From positions 62,001 through 126,000 of the forward strand of contig BGKB01000167.1 of assembly GCA_003116975.1 (NCBI GenBank): a DNA stretch of 64,000 nt, in the 5' to 3' direction. A program made the translations under genes and the position numbers. Source of the DNA: Aurantiochytrium sp. KH105 (lineage: Eukaryota; Sar; Bigyra; Thraustochytrida; Thraustochytriidae). Below the pieces are notes generated by a model. The model ran no database searches and was not told the DNA's origin. It was given only the letters and a program-made list of their open reading frames with translations. Positions 20,739 through 30,121 of the stretch are shown piece after piece (position 1 is the first letter of the stretch; each line of letters starts with the position of its first letter).

Positions 20739-23700
20739 ATGCCGCGACAGGGGCGGCGGCGGCGGCGGACGCCAGACTCGCTCGTCTCGCTGGCGCTCAT
20801 CTTCGCTCTCGTCGCGCTCGCGGGCTGCGCAGAGCCTGCTGGAGCGAGCGTCGCTGCCTCCGCTTCGACAGGGACGCCGCCTGAGGCGCATGGGGATGCC
20901 GGACTCGACGAGGGTCTTGCGCGAACTGCACAGTCCGAGACGGCGAGTGGAATCGGGCGCGACCACGCTGGCAAAGAAGATGAGGGCCACCTGGCAGAGG
21001 TTGTCACTGACCACCTTGGCGCAGCGGCAGAAACGCTGACGGCGACAACGACAACGACAACGTTTTCCGAATCGTATGTTGGTCTCGAACCTCTCTTCGC
21101 CGCCGAAGCCAGAATGCAGCAAAGGCACTGGGAGCAAGTCAACTCGATGTGTGCACTTCCAGCTCACGGTCCACACCGTAATGCTGTTGCCGCGATGCCG
21201 ACTGCAGAGGCAATGGCTTCGACAAATGCGCCGACAACGTCATCTTCGGGACCCGGATCAATCGCAGAGACTCCCCGAGAGAAGAAACGCGAGCCCTTGC
21301 ACGTGCTATCCCCGGACGAATTCAAGAAAAAGGTCCTTGGCAACCAGACGAATCGCAGCGTTTATGCGGCATCCGACGAACCTCCCAGCGGCGGCGTAGA
21401 GACCAACGAAGCTCGTGACAGCCACGCAAATTCCGCGCATACACAGAATGATCGCCATGACGAATCCAACAAAGGTCAAGAGAGCACGGGTTCGGGCTCT
21501 TTGGGCAATGGAGCAGCATCATCTGCCCCAGAAGGACATGGTCACAGAGGTAATGCGGCCGCTAATTCGGAGGAGTCAAGATCAGGGACGCATTCGAGCG
21601 AAGATGTCTCTCACGGAGCAGCAAATTCCCCACATGATCTGGACGGACGCCAAGAGCAGATGCAGTCTACTCATGGAGAGCACGGACAGACACTTGGTGG
21701 TCAGGAAGGGAATGTTGAAACAACCACTCAAAACCCCGGTCAACCTTCTGAAAAGGACGCTCTCGATAGAAAGGAAGGCGTGCAAGAAAACCTACACGAG
21801 GAAGAATTCGAAGACCAAAGCCGCCATCCCGATCAGCCGAAGAACGAAGCGGATGAGCAAGAAGGTCAAGTGCAAGCGTCGCTGGAACAGGGGACGCCAA
21901 ACGGGTCATCTTCGGGGCCAGGCGCATCGTCTAGCGTCACTCCTCCGGTGCTTGAGGCGGATCTTGCGCGTAGAAGACAACATGTGGAGGAGGCCATTGC
22001 CCAGGCGCGCGAGGAACGCGCTGTGGAAGAGGCCATTCTCCAAGCCATTGAAGATGAATCCTTTTCAGACCCAGAAAACGTGGACCATTCGGCAAACGAA
22101 GGCTTGTTTGACGAGGACTCTGATGTTGACGACTTTATCGACCACCAGGAAGAGGGAAACAGATTCAATTATGCGTCGCTCGACGCAGGTGCAATCATTC
22201 TCGGGTCAAACAAAGGAATGAAGGGATCTTCGTCTCTGCTCGTGGATGACCGCGACAAGTATGCGCTGTCCCCCTGCGAAGAGAACAAGTGGGTCACAAT
22301 TGGTCTCAGCGAGGAAATCGAGCCCGACGTCATTGAATTGGCGAACTGGGAGCGGTACTCTTCGACGCTTCGCAAGTTCCAGGTTCTCGGTGCCAGCAAG
22401 TACCCTCAGTCAGAATGGATCTTACTGGGTGAGTACGAAGCGGCACCTTCGCCGCGCATTGGCGTGCAGACCTTTCACATTCAGAATCCAGCTTGGGTTC
22501 GCTACATCAAGTTCCGCTTTCTTACCCATTACGATGATGAATTTTACTGCACATTGACGGAAGTGCGCGTGTTTGGGTCGACCGACAAGTTTGAAAAGAT
22601 TCACATTGACTTTGACCGCAAAACAAACGAAGTCGAACGACTCAAGGAGACCATTGGAAAGGCAGTTGTTACTTCCGGCGGAGTCGACGCCGTACTAGGG
22701 GACGGAGGTGCCCTTGCGGGCACCGAAGGCGCCATTCATGGCGACTCCCTCGAAGGCGTTGCTACGCCTGGCGGGCCTGAGAACGGTCTGGATCCGTCCT
22801 TCGTGGACCGCCCCGTCGGAGACACGGTCGGATCTCCCGGAACCGGTATGGGGGTTGATGCGACTGGCGCAGAGCACGCGCGCCTAGATGCCTCCGCAAT
22901 ACCTTCTTCTGCAACAGACCCTTCAGCGGGTCAAGGCTCTGGTACAGGCTCGGACGCAGCGAGCGGTTCGCCTTCGTCTGCATCTTCGCCTTCAACTGCG
23001 TCCGCTTCAAAAACGCCAGGGCCAGTTTCCGATTCAGATCCATTGTCTAGGCCAGAAGCATCCGCTTCGTCAAACTCGGGGTCTCCTTTGGGAGGTCAAA
23101 CAGACGGAAAAGAGGATGCTGACGCCGCGAGTAGCGGTCGAGGTGCAGATGCAGACAAGCATCGCGTCGGCGCAGACGAGTCCTCGGGACAGTCACCACG
23201 ATTTCCAAACGGCATTCTCTTGTCAGCAACACAGGCGCCCGAAAGCACAGTGCTCTCGAGTGAATCCAATGAAGATGTTGTCGCGACAACCGGTGTCATC
23301 TTGCAGCCCGCGCTTTTGGATCTTCGCGTGGTTCCTGAAGCTGATGCGTGTGCTCAGGGCGAGCAGGAGGTCCCTCGACTGGATGACGGTGCAGAGGCTT
23401 CTGCGCCGGTTCTTTGCGCAACGTATGCTCTGATTGATGACGTAGACTTGGCGGAAGCCAAGGATCCATCAGAAGCGCAAGAGGCCATTGTTGAGGTTCT
23501 CATCCTCAATGGCAAGGGCTCGAACGAAGGTGCGGACGATGTGTGGACGGCGTGCCCTGAGCCGTTCGAGCTCGTTGGCAGTTTGAATGCTTCCGCTGAC
23601 GCTGACAGCCTATCTGGGAACACGACAGACATGACGGAGAACTCGGCGGGAGGAGAAGTCCGGAGCGAAGGGGCCGCGGCTGAGCCTGGAGCAGACGTGT

Positions 23701-24620
23701 TTGCGTGCACGTACCGCGCTCCGCTGACAGCGGATGCCAAGCGTTTAGGCTTTCTAACCCTTCGAAGTCAGACGAACACTTCAACCGCTCAGTGTGCCGA
23801 CGTCCCTCGACTTGGGTTTTCGATTTGCGCGGGGCCGCACATGGAAACGTACGCGCCGCTCGTGCCATCTGATGTTCGCCTCGATGATGTAGAAGAAGGA
23901 TCCGCGTTCCGCGAGAGTGCTCAGGACGAAGAGGTGGGCGATAACACCCAAGCGGGCGACAATCTCAAGGAAAGAGAGACCCTTTCGCCCCAGGAGACCG
24001 ATACGGCCGGCAGTGGGGAGGCTCCGGGAGATAGCACCGCGGGCCAGGGAAATGGTGCGCCGCGCGCTCCTGCCGTAGCCTCGAACGGGCGCATTTTGTC
24101 GGACGCATCTGCAAGTACGAATGGAGCGGGGGGAAGTCCGTCGCGGATTCGGACGGGCCCCGCATCAACAAACTCTTTGGAGAGCATCTTCAAGTCACTC
24201 ACAGACAAGATCATGGATCTGGAAATCGATCAGTCGCTCTTCAAAAAGTACTTGGAGGAAATCAACAGCAAGTACGCGTCAGCGATTCGCGAGCTGCAGC
24301 AGGACCTCGAGCACTCGGACAAGATACAGGGCGATTTGGAGGTGGCGTTAGGAAACCTCAATGAAATCGTTGCCCGAATCGATCAGGACGCAGGTCTTGC
24401 GCGGGCAGGGGCCCAAGACCAGCATGCGTCGCTCCGTTCGCTCGAAGATGAAGTCCGCAGGCTGCGCTCGCAGAACATTGTCCTGGAGTCTACGCTCGAG
24501 GATGCCATTCTGGCCTCCTTCGTCATGGCCGCCTTTTCCGCAGTCACCGCGGTCGCCGTCTGCCTGCGTCTCTTTTGCTTTTCAGAAGCGACGGTTGTGT
24601 ACCAATATTTAGACAATTGA
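20739..24620 (+). CDS. SUN-domain ER membrane protein of the SLP1/SUCO type
   Basis: 1293 aa from an ATG that puts a signal peptide (LVSLALIFALVALAGCAEP) at the N-terminus; the longer frame from 20301 has no such logic. The SUN domain sits mid-protein at about residues 475-617 (DAGAIILGSNKGMKGSSSLL, SPCEENKWVTIGLSEEI, DVIELANWERYSS, VRYIKFRFLTHY, CTLTEVRVFG). Its position and the CEENK/WV.I..SE pattern are those of the SLP1/SUCO (osteopotentia) subgroup, not nuclear-envelope KASH binders. Long Ser/Gly/Glu-rich disordered segments flank it. Residues about 1147-1250 form a coiled coil, followed by a single membrane helix (ASFVMAAFSAVTAVAVCLRLF) and a short tail. In yeast, Slp1 with Emp65 protects folding soluble proteins in the ER. 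The ATG has C at -3, a weak context. Confidence 0.88.
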   Translation: MPRQGRRRRRTPDSLVSLALIFALVALAGCAEPAGASVAASASTGTPPEAHGDAGLDEGLARTAQSETASGIGRDHAGKEDEGHLAEVVTDHLGAAAETLTATTTTTTFSESYVGLEPLFAAEARMQQRHWEQVNSMCALPAHGPHRNAVAAMPTAEAMASTNAPTTSSSGPGSIAETPREKKREPLHVLSPDEFKKKVLGNQTNRSVYAASDEPPSGGVETNEARDSHANSAHTQNDRHDESNKGQESTGSGSLGNGAASSAPEGHGHRGNAAANSEESRSGTHSSEDVSHGAANSPHDLDGRQEQMQSTHGEHGQTLGGQEGNVETTTQNPGQPSEKDALDRKEGVQENLHEEEFEDQSRHPDQPKNEADEQEGQVQASLEQGTPNGSSSGPGASSSVTPPVLEADLARRRQHVEEAIAQAREERAVEEAILQAIEDESFSDPENVDHSANEGLFDEDSDVDDFIDHQEEGNRFNYASLDAGAIILGSNKGMKGSSSLLVDDRDKYALSPCEENKWVTIGLSEEIEPDVIELANWERYSSTLRKFQVLGASKYPQSEWILLGEYEAAPSPRIGVQTFHIQNPAWVRYIKFRFLTHYDDEFYCTLTEVRVFGSTDKFEKIHIDFDRKTNEVERLKETIGKAVVTSGGVDAVLGDGGALAGTEGAIHGDSLEGVATPGGPENGLDPSFVDRPVGDTVGSPGTGMGVDATGAEHARLDASAIPSSATDPSAGQGSGTGSDAASGSPSSASSPSTASASKTPGPVSDSDPLSRPEASASSNSGSPLGGQTDGKEDADAASSGRGADADKHRVGADESSGQSPRFPNGILLSATQAPESTVLSSESNEDVVATTGVILQPALLDLRVVPEADACAQGEQEVPRLDDGAEASAPVLCATYALIDDVDLAEAKDPSEAQEAIVEVLILNGKGSNEGADDVWTACPEPFELVGSLNASADADSLSGNTTDMTENSAGGEVRSEGAAAEPGADVFACTYRAPLTADAKRLGFLTLRSQTNTSTAQCADVPRLGFSICAGPHMETYAPLVPSDVRLDDVEEGSAFRESAQDEEVGDNTQAGDNLKERETLSPQETDTAGSGEAPGDSTAGQGNGAPRAPAVASNGRILSDASASTNGAGGSPSRIRTGPASTNSLESIFKSLTDKIMDLEIDQSLFKKYLEEINSKYASAIRELQQDLEHSDKIQGDLEVALGNLNEIVARIDQDAGLARAGAQDQHASLRSLEDEVRRLRSQNIVLESTLEDAILASFVMAAFSAVTAVAVCLRLFCFSEATVVYQYLDN

Positions 24621-25729
24621 TCATTCATCTTTAAAAATTTTTTTCGACACTTTACAAGGCTTGGTGTCCACGAGCGACATCTCAGGGGGGGCGCAATGGC
24701 TATCGCTTTCTCCCAGCATGCGCCGCGCAGCCAGCGTGTGTCGCGTCTCTTTTCCTCGTCGGCGCCAGTCTAAACTTTGCCCCAGGTCAGCTTTGTGCTC
24801 TGGAACACACCAACACGTATGCGTATGCTATCTTTCAAGCCGCGCTCGCAGTCCCGTCTCCCTGGCCGCTGGAAAGCGTCACCGCCCGCCAGACGGCCAA
24901 GCTCGTGCAAGCTGGCAGGCGCCGCGCAGGCCGCCGCGCTCCGGCGGCAGCCCCGTCGTGCGTCGTGCACGCGGCTCCGACCTGCCCGCGAGAGTTGGCG
25001 TCGCGTCTCGGCGCCTCTTGCGGGGGCGAGGCGCCGAACTGGGCCCGCCCTCCTCGTCGCCGTGCCAGCACCCAGCGCCGGCGCGGGACACACCAGAATT
25101 ACACGTCGCGCGGCCTCCGCCGTCCGCGTCCGCGCCTCGCCCCTCCCGCGCTCCGCTCCCTCGCCGCGCCGCGCCTCGCGCCGCGCTCCATGCGCGCGTG
25201 CCTGCCGCGCGCGGCCGCGACTCCGCCGCAGCGGGCGGCGCGAGCCCGAACTCGAAGTCCCATGAAGACGCGTGAAGACAGACATCGCGCGCTCGCTCGC
25301 GCAGCTTCGGGGCCTTCCCGCAAGCACGCGGCCGGCGACGGACGCCGCGACACTTGAGGGGCGCGTGCGCGCGGCGGGGCTTTCGCGTCTGCAGCTCGGG
25401 TGCGGATCGCTGCAGCGCGGCGGGCTGGTGGATCGCGGTCGCTGGTCTTTCCTTTCGCTCGCCGGCTGTTGCGCGTTGGGTGTGTCTGATTCGAAGAGTC
25501 TTGCGGGGAGTGGAACCCGCAGCAGAGGGACCGCGAGGAGCACCGCGGCCCGGGCGATCTTGGCTTGTCTCGACTCGTCCCGTGTCGTCTTTTCTTCGCG
25601 AAGAGCCGGAGAGGCGGGGCGGAGCGAGACCAAGGCGGTGACCTCGGCGAGGCAAAGAGGCAACCGAGCGAGCGAGCAAACCGGAATCGAGTCGAGGCCG
25701 GAGGCGAGAGAAGAGCAAACTTGAAGAGA
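24621..25729. promoter_or_regulatory. Intergenic region upstream of monooxygenase copy 1
   Basis: 1.1 kb between the SUN stop and the first FMO start, GC-rich from 24840 on. It contains the 16-bp element ACACTTGAGGGGCGCG at 25350-25365, which recurs upstream of copy 2. Open frames here are Arg/Ala-rich and not credible as genes. Confidence 0.55.
25350..25365. promoter_or_regulatory. Shared upstream element, copy 1
   Basis: ACACTTGAGGGGCGCG, identical to 27871-27886, lies 365 bp upstream of the copy 1 ATG. CTTTCGC follows within 15 bp of the second copy and within about 20 bp here. It is either a retained promoter element or residual identity from the duplication. Confidence 0.5.
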
Positions 25730-27364
25730 ATGGCTGCGCGCGAGACGACGCAGCGTATCGCTGTGATCGGCGGAGGCGTGCAGGGCGTGGTGTCTGCCAA
25801 GGTGTACCAGGAATGCGGCTTCGAAGTCGTGCTGATCGAGCGCCAGGACAAGCTTGGAGGACAGTGGAACGACGCCTACCCGGGCGCGCGAATCCAGGTG
25901 CGATGCCAAATGTATTCCTTCCCCACGTACCAGTGGCCTGAAGAAAGACAAATGGACCATCCGACAGCGGAAGAGGTCTCCGCGTACGTGAACGAAGCCG
26001 CCGCGGCCTTCAAGCTCAACGTACGTCTTGAGAGCGAGGTGCTCAAGATGGAGGAAATCATCGACGCCTCCACGCGCACCAATGTGGGCTGGAAGGTCAC
26101 TGTCCAGGACAACAGCGCAGCCGGCGGCGGCCGAAGCTACACGGAGAACTTCGATATCGTAGCGATCGCGACGGGGACGAACGGACCGGCATTCAACCGG
26201 ACGCCGCAATATCCTGGCGTGGAGAAGTTTCGCGGCAAGCTCGCCACGCAGCATGACTCGTATGAGGACTTTGACAACAAGGACGTCGTCGTTCTCGGCA
26301 ACGGTCGCGCTGCGATTGACATGGCCGTCATCGCGTGCGAACGGCCAGCCGTGAAGAGCGTAACGCAAATCATCCGTGGCAAGCGCTGGGGTGTACCGGA
26401 CATCATGGGCGGCAAGCCTTTCGAAGAGACGCTTCTGAGCCGCTTTGGCGCCATCATGGTGACTTGCTGGGACCACTCGCTTATTTTGCAGCGCTTCCTG
26501 CACAGATTTCTCTCTGGCTTCATCAACTTCTTCTGGGAGACGATCGTACCCAATGACGTGTTCACCCAACACCGCAACGACGCCCGCAGCGCTTCTGTGG
26601 AAGCCAAGCCTGGTCAAGTTGAGGACCTCAGCCGCTGCGAAGTACTCTTGGGCAAGTCCGAGACCGAACCCTTTGCCAAGGGCATTCGCAATGGTGCAAT
26701 CTACCCGACCAACTACATGCGGCACGTGGCGCTCGGCAACATCATTGTCAAGCAAGGTCTGGTCGACGGTCTCACTCCGTCTGGCGTGCACCTCGAGTCG
26801 GGTGAGACCTACGACGCAGACACTGTTTTGACGTGCTTTGGTGCAAGTAAACTTTACTTTCCGATGCTTCCGCAAAAGTACCGCGACATCATGGAGGCTC
26901 ACAGGTACGGCGTGCAGCTGTTCCGCCACACCATCCACCCAGACATTCCCAACGTGGTGTTCCATGGACTCAACTCTGGCTTCTTGATGATTGTCACGAA
27001 TGAAATCGCCGCTCTGTGGAACGTCGCACGTCTTTGGGGTGTACTCAAGCTTCCTCCTCGCGAGGAAATGCTCGAGGAGATGGAGAGAATTGCTGCTTGG
27101 AAGGATGCCAATGTCACACCTTCACAACCACACTACTTTGGCATTGGCGGCCGGTGCGTCTACCTTGTCGACAAGATGATGCACGACTTGAAACTTAATC
27201 GATTTCGCAAAATGCCCAATTTGTACGCTGAGATCTTCACTTCGTACAAGGACCGCGACTACAAAGACGCGCAAGCGGAGTTTCTGCAAAAGTACGCCTC
27301 GCGCAAACCCACTTCGTTGACGGCTGTCACGCCAGCGTCGCCAACCTCCAAGAAGGAGCTCTAA
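25730..27364 (+). CDS. Flavin-containing / Baeyer-Villiger-type monooxygenase, copy 1
   Basis: A single-exon protein of 544 aa; the ATG has A at -3. The FAD-binding Rossmann motif is at the N-terminus (RIAVIGGGVQGVVSAKVYQE, GxGxxG), followed by a Glu ending strand 2 (VVLIER) and GGQWNDAYPGA, a typical FMO/BVMO stretch. The NADPH site is VVVLGNGRAAIDMAV near residue 190. Just before it, the FMO signature is altered: FRGKLATQHDSY has five residues between Gly and His where FxGxxxHxxxY/W has three. These enzymes use NADPH and O2 to oxidise N, S or ketone carbons; the substrate here is unknown. No signal peptide is seen. The next gene is a full-length tandem paralogue of identical length. Confidence 0.88.
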   Translation: MAARETTQRIAVIGGGVQGVVSAKVYQECGFEVVLIERQDKLGGQWNDAYPGARIQVRCQMYSFPTYQWPEERQMDHPTAEEVSAYVNEAAAAFKLNVRLESEVLKMEEIIDASTRTNVGWKVTVQDNSAAGGGRSYTENFDIVAIATGTNGPAFNRTPQYPGVEKFRGKLATQHDSYEDFDNKDVVVLGNGRAAIDMAVIACERPAVKSVTQIIRGKRWGVPDIMGGKPFEETLLSRFGAIMVTCWDHSLILQRFLHRFLSGFINFFWETIVPNDVFTQHRNDARSASVEAKPGQVEDLSRCEVLLGKSETEPFAKGIRNGAIYPTNYMRHVALGNIIVKQGLVDGLTPSGVHLESGETYDADTVLTCFGASKLYFPMLPQKYRDIMEAHRYGVQLFRHTIHPDIPNVVFHGLNSGFLMIVTNEIAALWNVARLWGVLKLPPREEMLEEMERIAAWKDANVTPSQPHYFGIGGRCVYLVDKMMHDLKLNRFRKMPNLYAEIFTSYKDRDYKDAQAEFLQKYASRKPTSLTAVTPASPTSKKEL

Positions 27365-28177
27365 TTCATTCTCTTTATAATGATGATTCACAACTTCAAG
27401 TACACGCATTTTCTCTTTCTGTCAGCAGCCAGCTGCAAGAAGCTCACCTGGTTGGCAGCCATCGCAGAAGCAATGCCTTGTCAAATTTTGCTCTTGCGCT
27501 CAACTTCTTGGCCTCCTTTCCTTCTTCCGCCCCTCATCGCGCGCGGGAAAGCGCCAAAATTACACGATTTCGGCTGGCTTCGGCGAACTCGTCCGCGCCG
27601 CGTGCGTCTCCTGCTTTTCACACGCCTCTGCCGCCGCCTGCGCATTTCGTTCGCTTAAGTTAATTTGTTTGCGTGCGTGCGAGCTTGCTTTTTGTGCCTG
27701 TCACAGCCGTGAGCGTTGCGCGTTGCTCTCTTCGCGCCTCTTCTTCTTCGTCTTCTTCTTCGGTGCTCGCGAGTCGCTCGCCCTCCGCCTGTGCTGCGAG
27801 CGGCAGCAAGAGCGAATAGCGGCAGCATCAGCACAGCAGCCCGGGGCAGCGGACGACGCACCCGCACAGCACACTTGAGGGGCGCGAGACTTTCGCCTCG
27901 TCTCATATCGAGCTAGGCGTTCTGAGTAACGAAGAGTCCTCAAAAAGATATTCCGAGTGACCGCTGGCCTGGCCACCGACACGAGTGCTCGCTGGAATTT
28001 TCCTCTCTGCTTGTAGCAGCTACCACAAACCAACCCGGGATCGAGACAGTCTAGAAGACGATAAACACGCCAAGCACGTGGTCTACGGCAAGCAAACCGC
28101 TAAAAGGCCAAGCTCACATAAGACGTCGCATTGTGCAACTTTTGTATACTATTTTGGAGAAGAGCAAAAAAAGGAGA
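27365..28177. promoter_or_regulatory. Intergenic region between the two monooxygenase copies
   Basis: 813 bp with no gene I can support. It holds the second copy of ACACTTGAGGGGCGCG (27871-27886) and less GC than the region upstream of copy 1. The rest is not alignable by eye with the copy 1 upstream region. Confidence 0.5.
27871..27886. promoter_or_regulatory. Shared upstream element, copy 2
   Basis: ACACTTGAGGGGCGCG, 292 bp upstream of the copy 2 ATG and identical to the element before copy 1, followed by AGACTTTCGC. Confidence 0.5.
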
Positions 28178-29812
28178 ATGGCTGCGCGCGAGAAGAAGCA
28201 GCGCATCGCCGTGATCGGCGGAGGCGTGCAGGGCGTAGTGTCTGCCAAGGTGTACCAGGAATGCGGCTTCGAAGTCGTGCTGATCGAGCGCCAGGACAAG
28301 CTTGGAGGACAATGGAACGACGCCTATCCAGGCGCGTGCAGCCAGGTGCGGTGCCATCAATATTCTTTTCCCACGTACCAGTGGCCTGAAGAAAGACAAA
28401 TGGACCATCCGACAGCGGAAGAGGTCTCCGCGTACGTGAACGAAGCCGCCGCGGCCTTCAAGCTCAACGTACGTCTTGAGAGCGAGGTGCTCAAGATGGA
28501 GGAAATCATCGACGCCTCCACGCGCACCAACGTGGGCTGGAAGGTCACCGTCCAGGACAACAGCGCAGCCGGCGGCGGCCGAAGCTACACGGAGAATTTT
28601 GATCTTGTGGCGATCGCGACGGGAACGAACGGTCCAGCGTATAATCGGACACCACAATATCCTGGTGGGGAGAAGTTTCGCGGCAAGCTTGCCACGCAGC
28701 ATGACTCGTATGAGGACTTTGACAACAAGGACGTCATCGTTCTCGGCAACGGTCGCGCCGCAATCGACATGGCCGTCATCGCGTGCGAACGGCCAGCCGT
28801 GAAGAGTGTAACGCAAATCATTCGCGACAAGCGCTGGGCCGTTCCTGATACGCTGGGCGGCAGGCCTTTCGAAGAGACGCTGCTGAGTCGCTCTGGTGCC
28901 ATCATGGTGACTTGCTGGGAGCACTCTCTCATGTTGCAGCGCTTCCTGCACAGATTTCTCTCGGCCGTAATTAATTTAATGTGGGAGACAGTTGTTCCCA
29001 ACGACATGTTCAACCAGCACCGCAAGGACGCACGCAGCGCTCCTGTGGAAGCCAAGCCTGGCCAAGTTGAGGACCTCAGCCGCTGCGAAGTACTCTTGGG
29101 CAAGTCCAAAGGGAAAACCTTTCTCAGAGGCATAAACAACGGTGTAATCTACCCGAACAACTACATGCGGCACGTGGCGCTCGGCAACATAGTTATCAAG
29201 CAAGGTCTGGTCGACGGTCTCACTCCGTCCGGCGTGCAACTCGAGTCTGGTGAGACCTACGACGCAGACACTGTTCTGGCTTGCTTTGGTGCAGGCAAGA
29301 TTTACTTTCCGATGCTTCCGCAAAAGTATCGCGACATCATGGAGGCTCACAAACTCGGAGTTCAATTGTACCGGCACACCATCCATCCAGACATTCCAAA
29401 TGTGGTGTTTCATGGACTCAATGCCGGTTTTATGATGATTGTCACGAATGAAATCGCCGCTCTGTGGAATGTCGCACGTCTTTGGGGTGTACTCAAGCTT
29501 CCTCCTCGCGAGGAAATGCTCGAGGAGATGGAGAGAATTGCTGCTTGGAAAGACGCGAATAACTCGCCTTCGCAACCACACTACTTTGCCATTGGCAGCC
29601 GGTGCATCTATCTCCTCGACAAGATGATGCATGAGATAGGGCTCAATCGGTTTCGCAAAATGCCAAATTTGTATGCTGAAATCTTCACCTCGTACAAGGA
29701 TCGCGACTACAAGGACGCGCAAGCGGAGTTTCTGCAAAAGTATGCCTCGCGCAAACCCACTTCGTTGACGGCTGTGACGCCAGCGTCACCAGCCTCCAAG
29801 AAGGAGCTCTAA
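28178..29812 (+). CDS. Flavin-containing / Baeyer-Villiger-type monooxygenase, copy 2
   Basis: A 544-aa tandem paralogue of the preceding gene with the same start context and the same C-terminal SKKEL. All FAD and NADPH motifs are kept (IAVIGGGVQGVV, VIVLGNGRAAIDMAV), as is the unusual FRGKLATQHDSY spacing. Differences cluster: YPGACSQVRCHQ against YPGARIQVRCQM, KGKTFLRGINNG against ETEPFAKGIRNG, NSPSQPHYFAIGSRC against VTPSQPHYFGIGGRC. By contrast, 171 bp (copy 1 25922-26092) are identical even at silent sites, so recent gene conversion is likely. The divergent patches lie in the distal half, where substrate contacts would be expected, so the copies may differ in specificity. SKKEL is not a clean peroxisomal or ER signal. 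Confidence 0.88.
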   Translation: MAAREKKQRIAVIGGGVQGVVSAKVYQECGFEVVLIERQDKLGGQWNDAYPGACSQVRCHQYSFPTYQWPEERQMDHPTAEEVSAYVNEAAAAFKLNVRLESEVLKMEEIIDASTRTNVGWKVTVQDNSAAGGGRSYTENFDLVAIATGTNGPAYNRTPQYPGGEKFRGKLATQHDSYEDFDNKDVIVLGNGRAAIDMAVIACERPAVKSVTQIIRDKRWAVPDTLGGRPFEETLLSRSGAIMVTCWEHSLMLQRFLHRFLSAVINLMWETVVPNDMFNQHRKDARSAPVEAKPGQVEDLSRCEVLLGKSKGKTFLRGINNGVIYPNNYMRHVALGNIVIKQGLVDGLTPSGVQLESGETYDADTVLACFGAGKIYFPMLPQKYRDIMEAHKLGVQLYRHTIHPDIPNVVFHGLNAGFMMIVTNEIAALWNVARLWGVLKLPPREEMLEEMERIAAWKDANNSPSQPHYFAIGSRCIYLLDKMMHEIGLNRFRKMPNLYAEIFTSYKDRDYKDAQAEFLQKYASRKPTSLTAVTPASPASKKEL

Positions 29813-29871
29813 CTCCATCTCTTCTTTAACTTCACAATTCTCGCCATCTGCCGTAGTGGAAGCAGTAGGCT

Positions 29872-29914
<43 letters not shown>

Positions 29915-30121
29915 ACATTTCCAGTGCCTACCTTGTCTTGCGGATTCATCCTGCAATAGGCCTAAAGGAAAAAAATAGAGAAATAGTTTTATAACCTGCG
30001 CAACCCATTTTTTTCCTCCTCGCTCCAGTCGCTCGGTGAGTGAGGCCAAACAAAATTGGTTGGAGGGCGAGACCTCGAGGTCCTGCGCGTCGGAGGGCCG
30101 TGGCGGCGAACCAGCGCAACC
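29813..30121. other. Gap between monooxygenase 2 and DIS3, with (AGC)n
   Basis: 309 bp holding 3' UTR of copy 2, a perfect (AGC)n run of about 13 units (29872-29911) and the DIS3 5' leader. I see no gene. Confidence 0.6.
29872..29911. repeat. (AGC)n trinucleotide tract
   Basis: About thirteen AGC units followed by AACAAC, in non-coding DNA upstream of DIS3; a likely length-polymorphic site. Confidence 0.9.
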
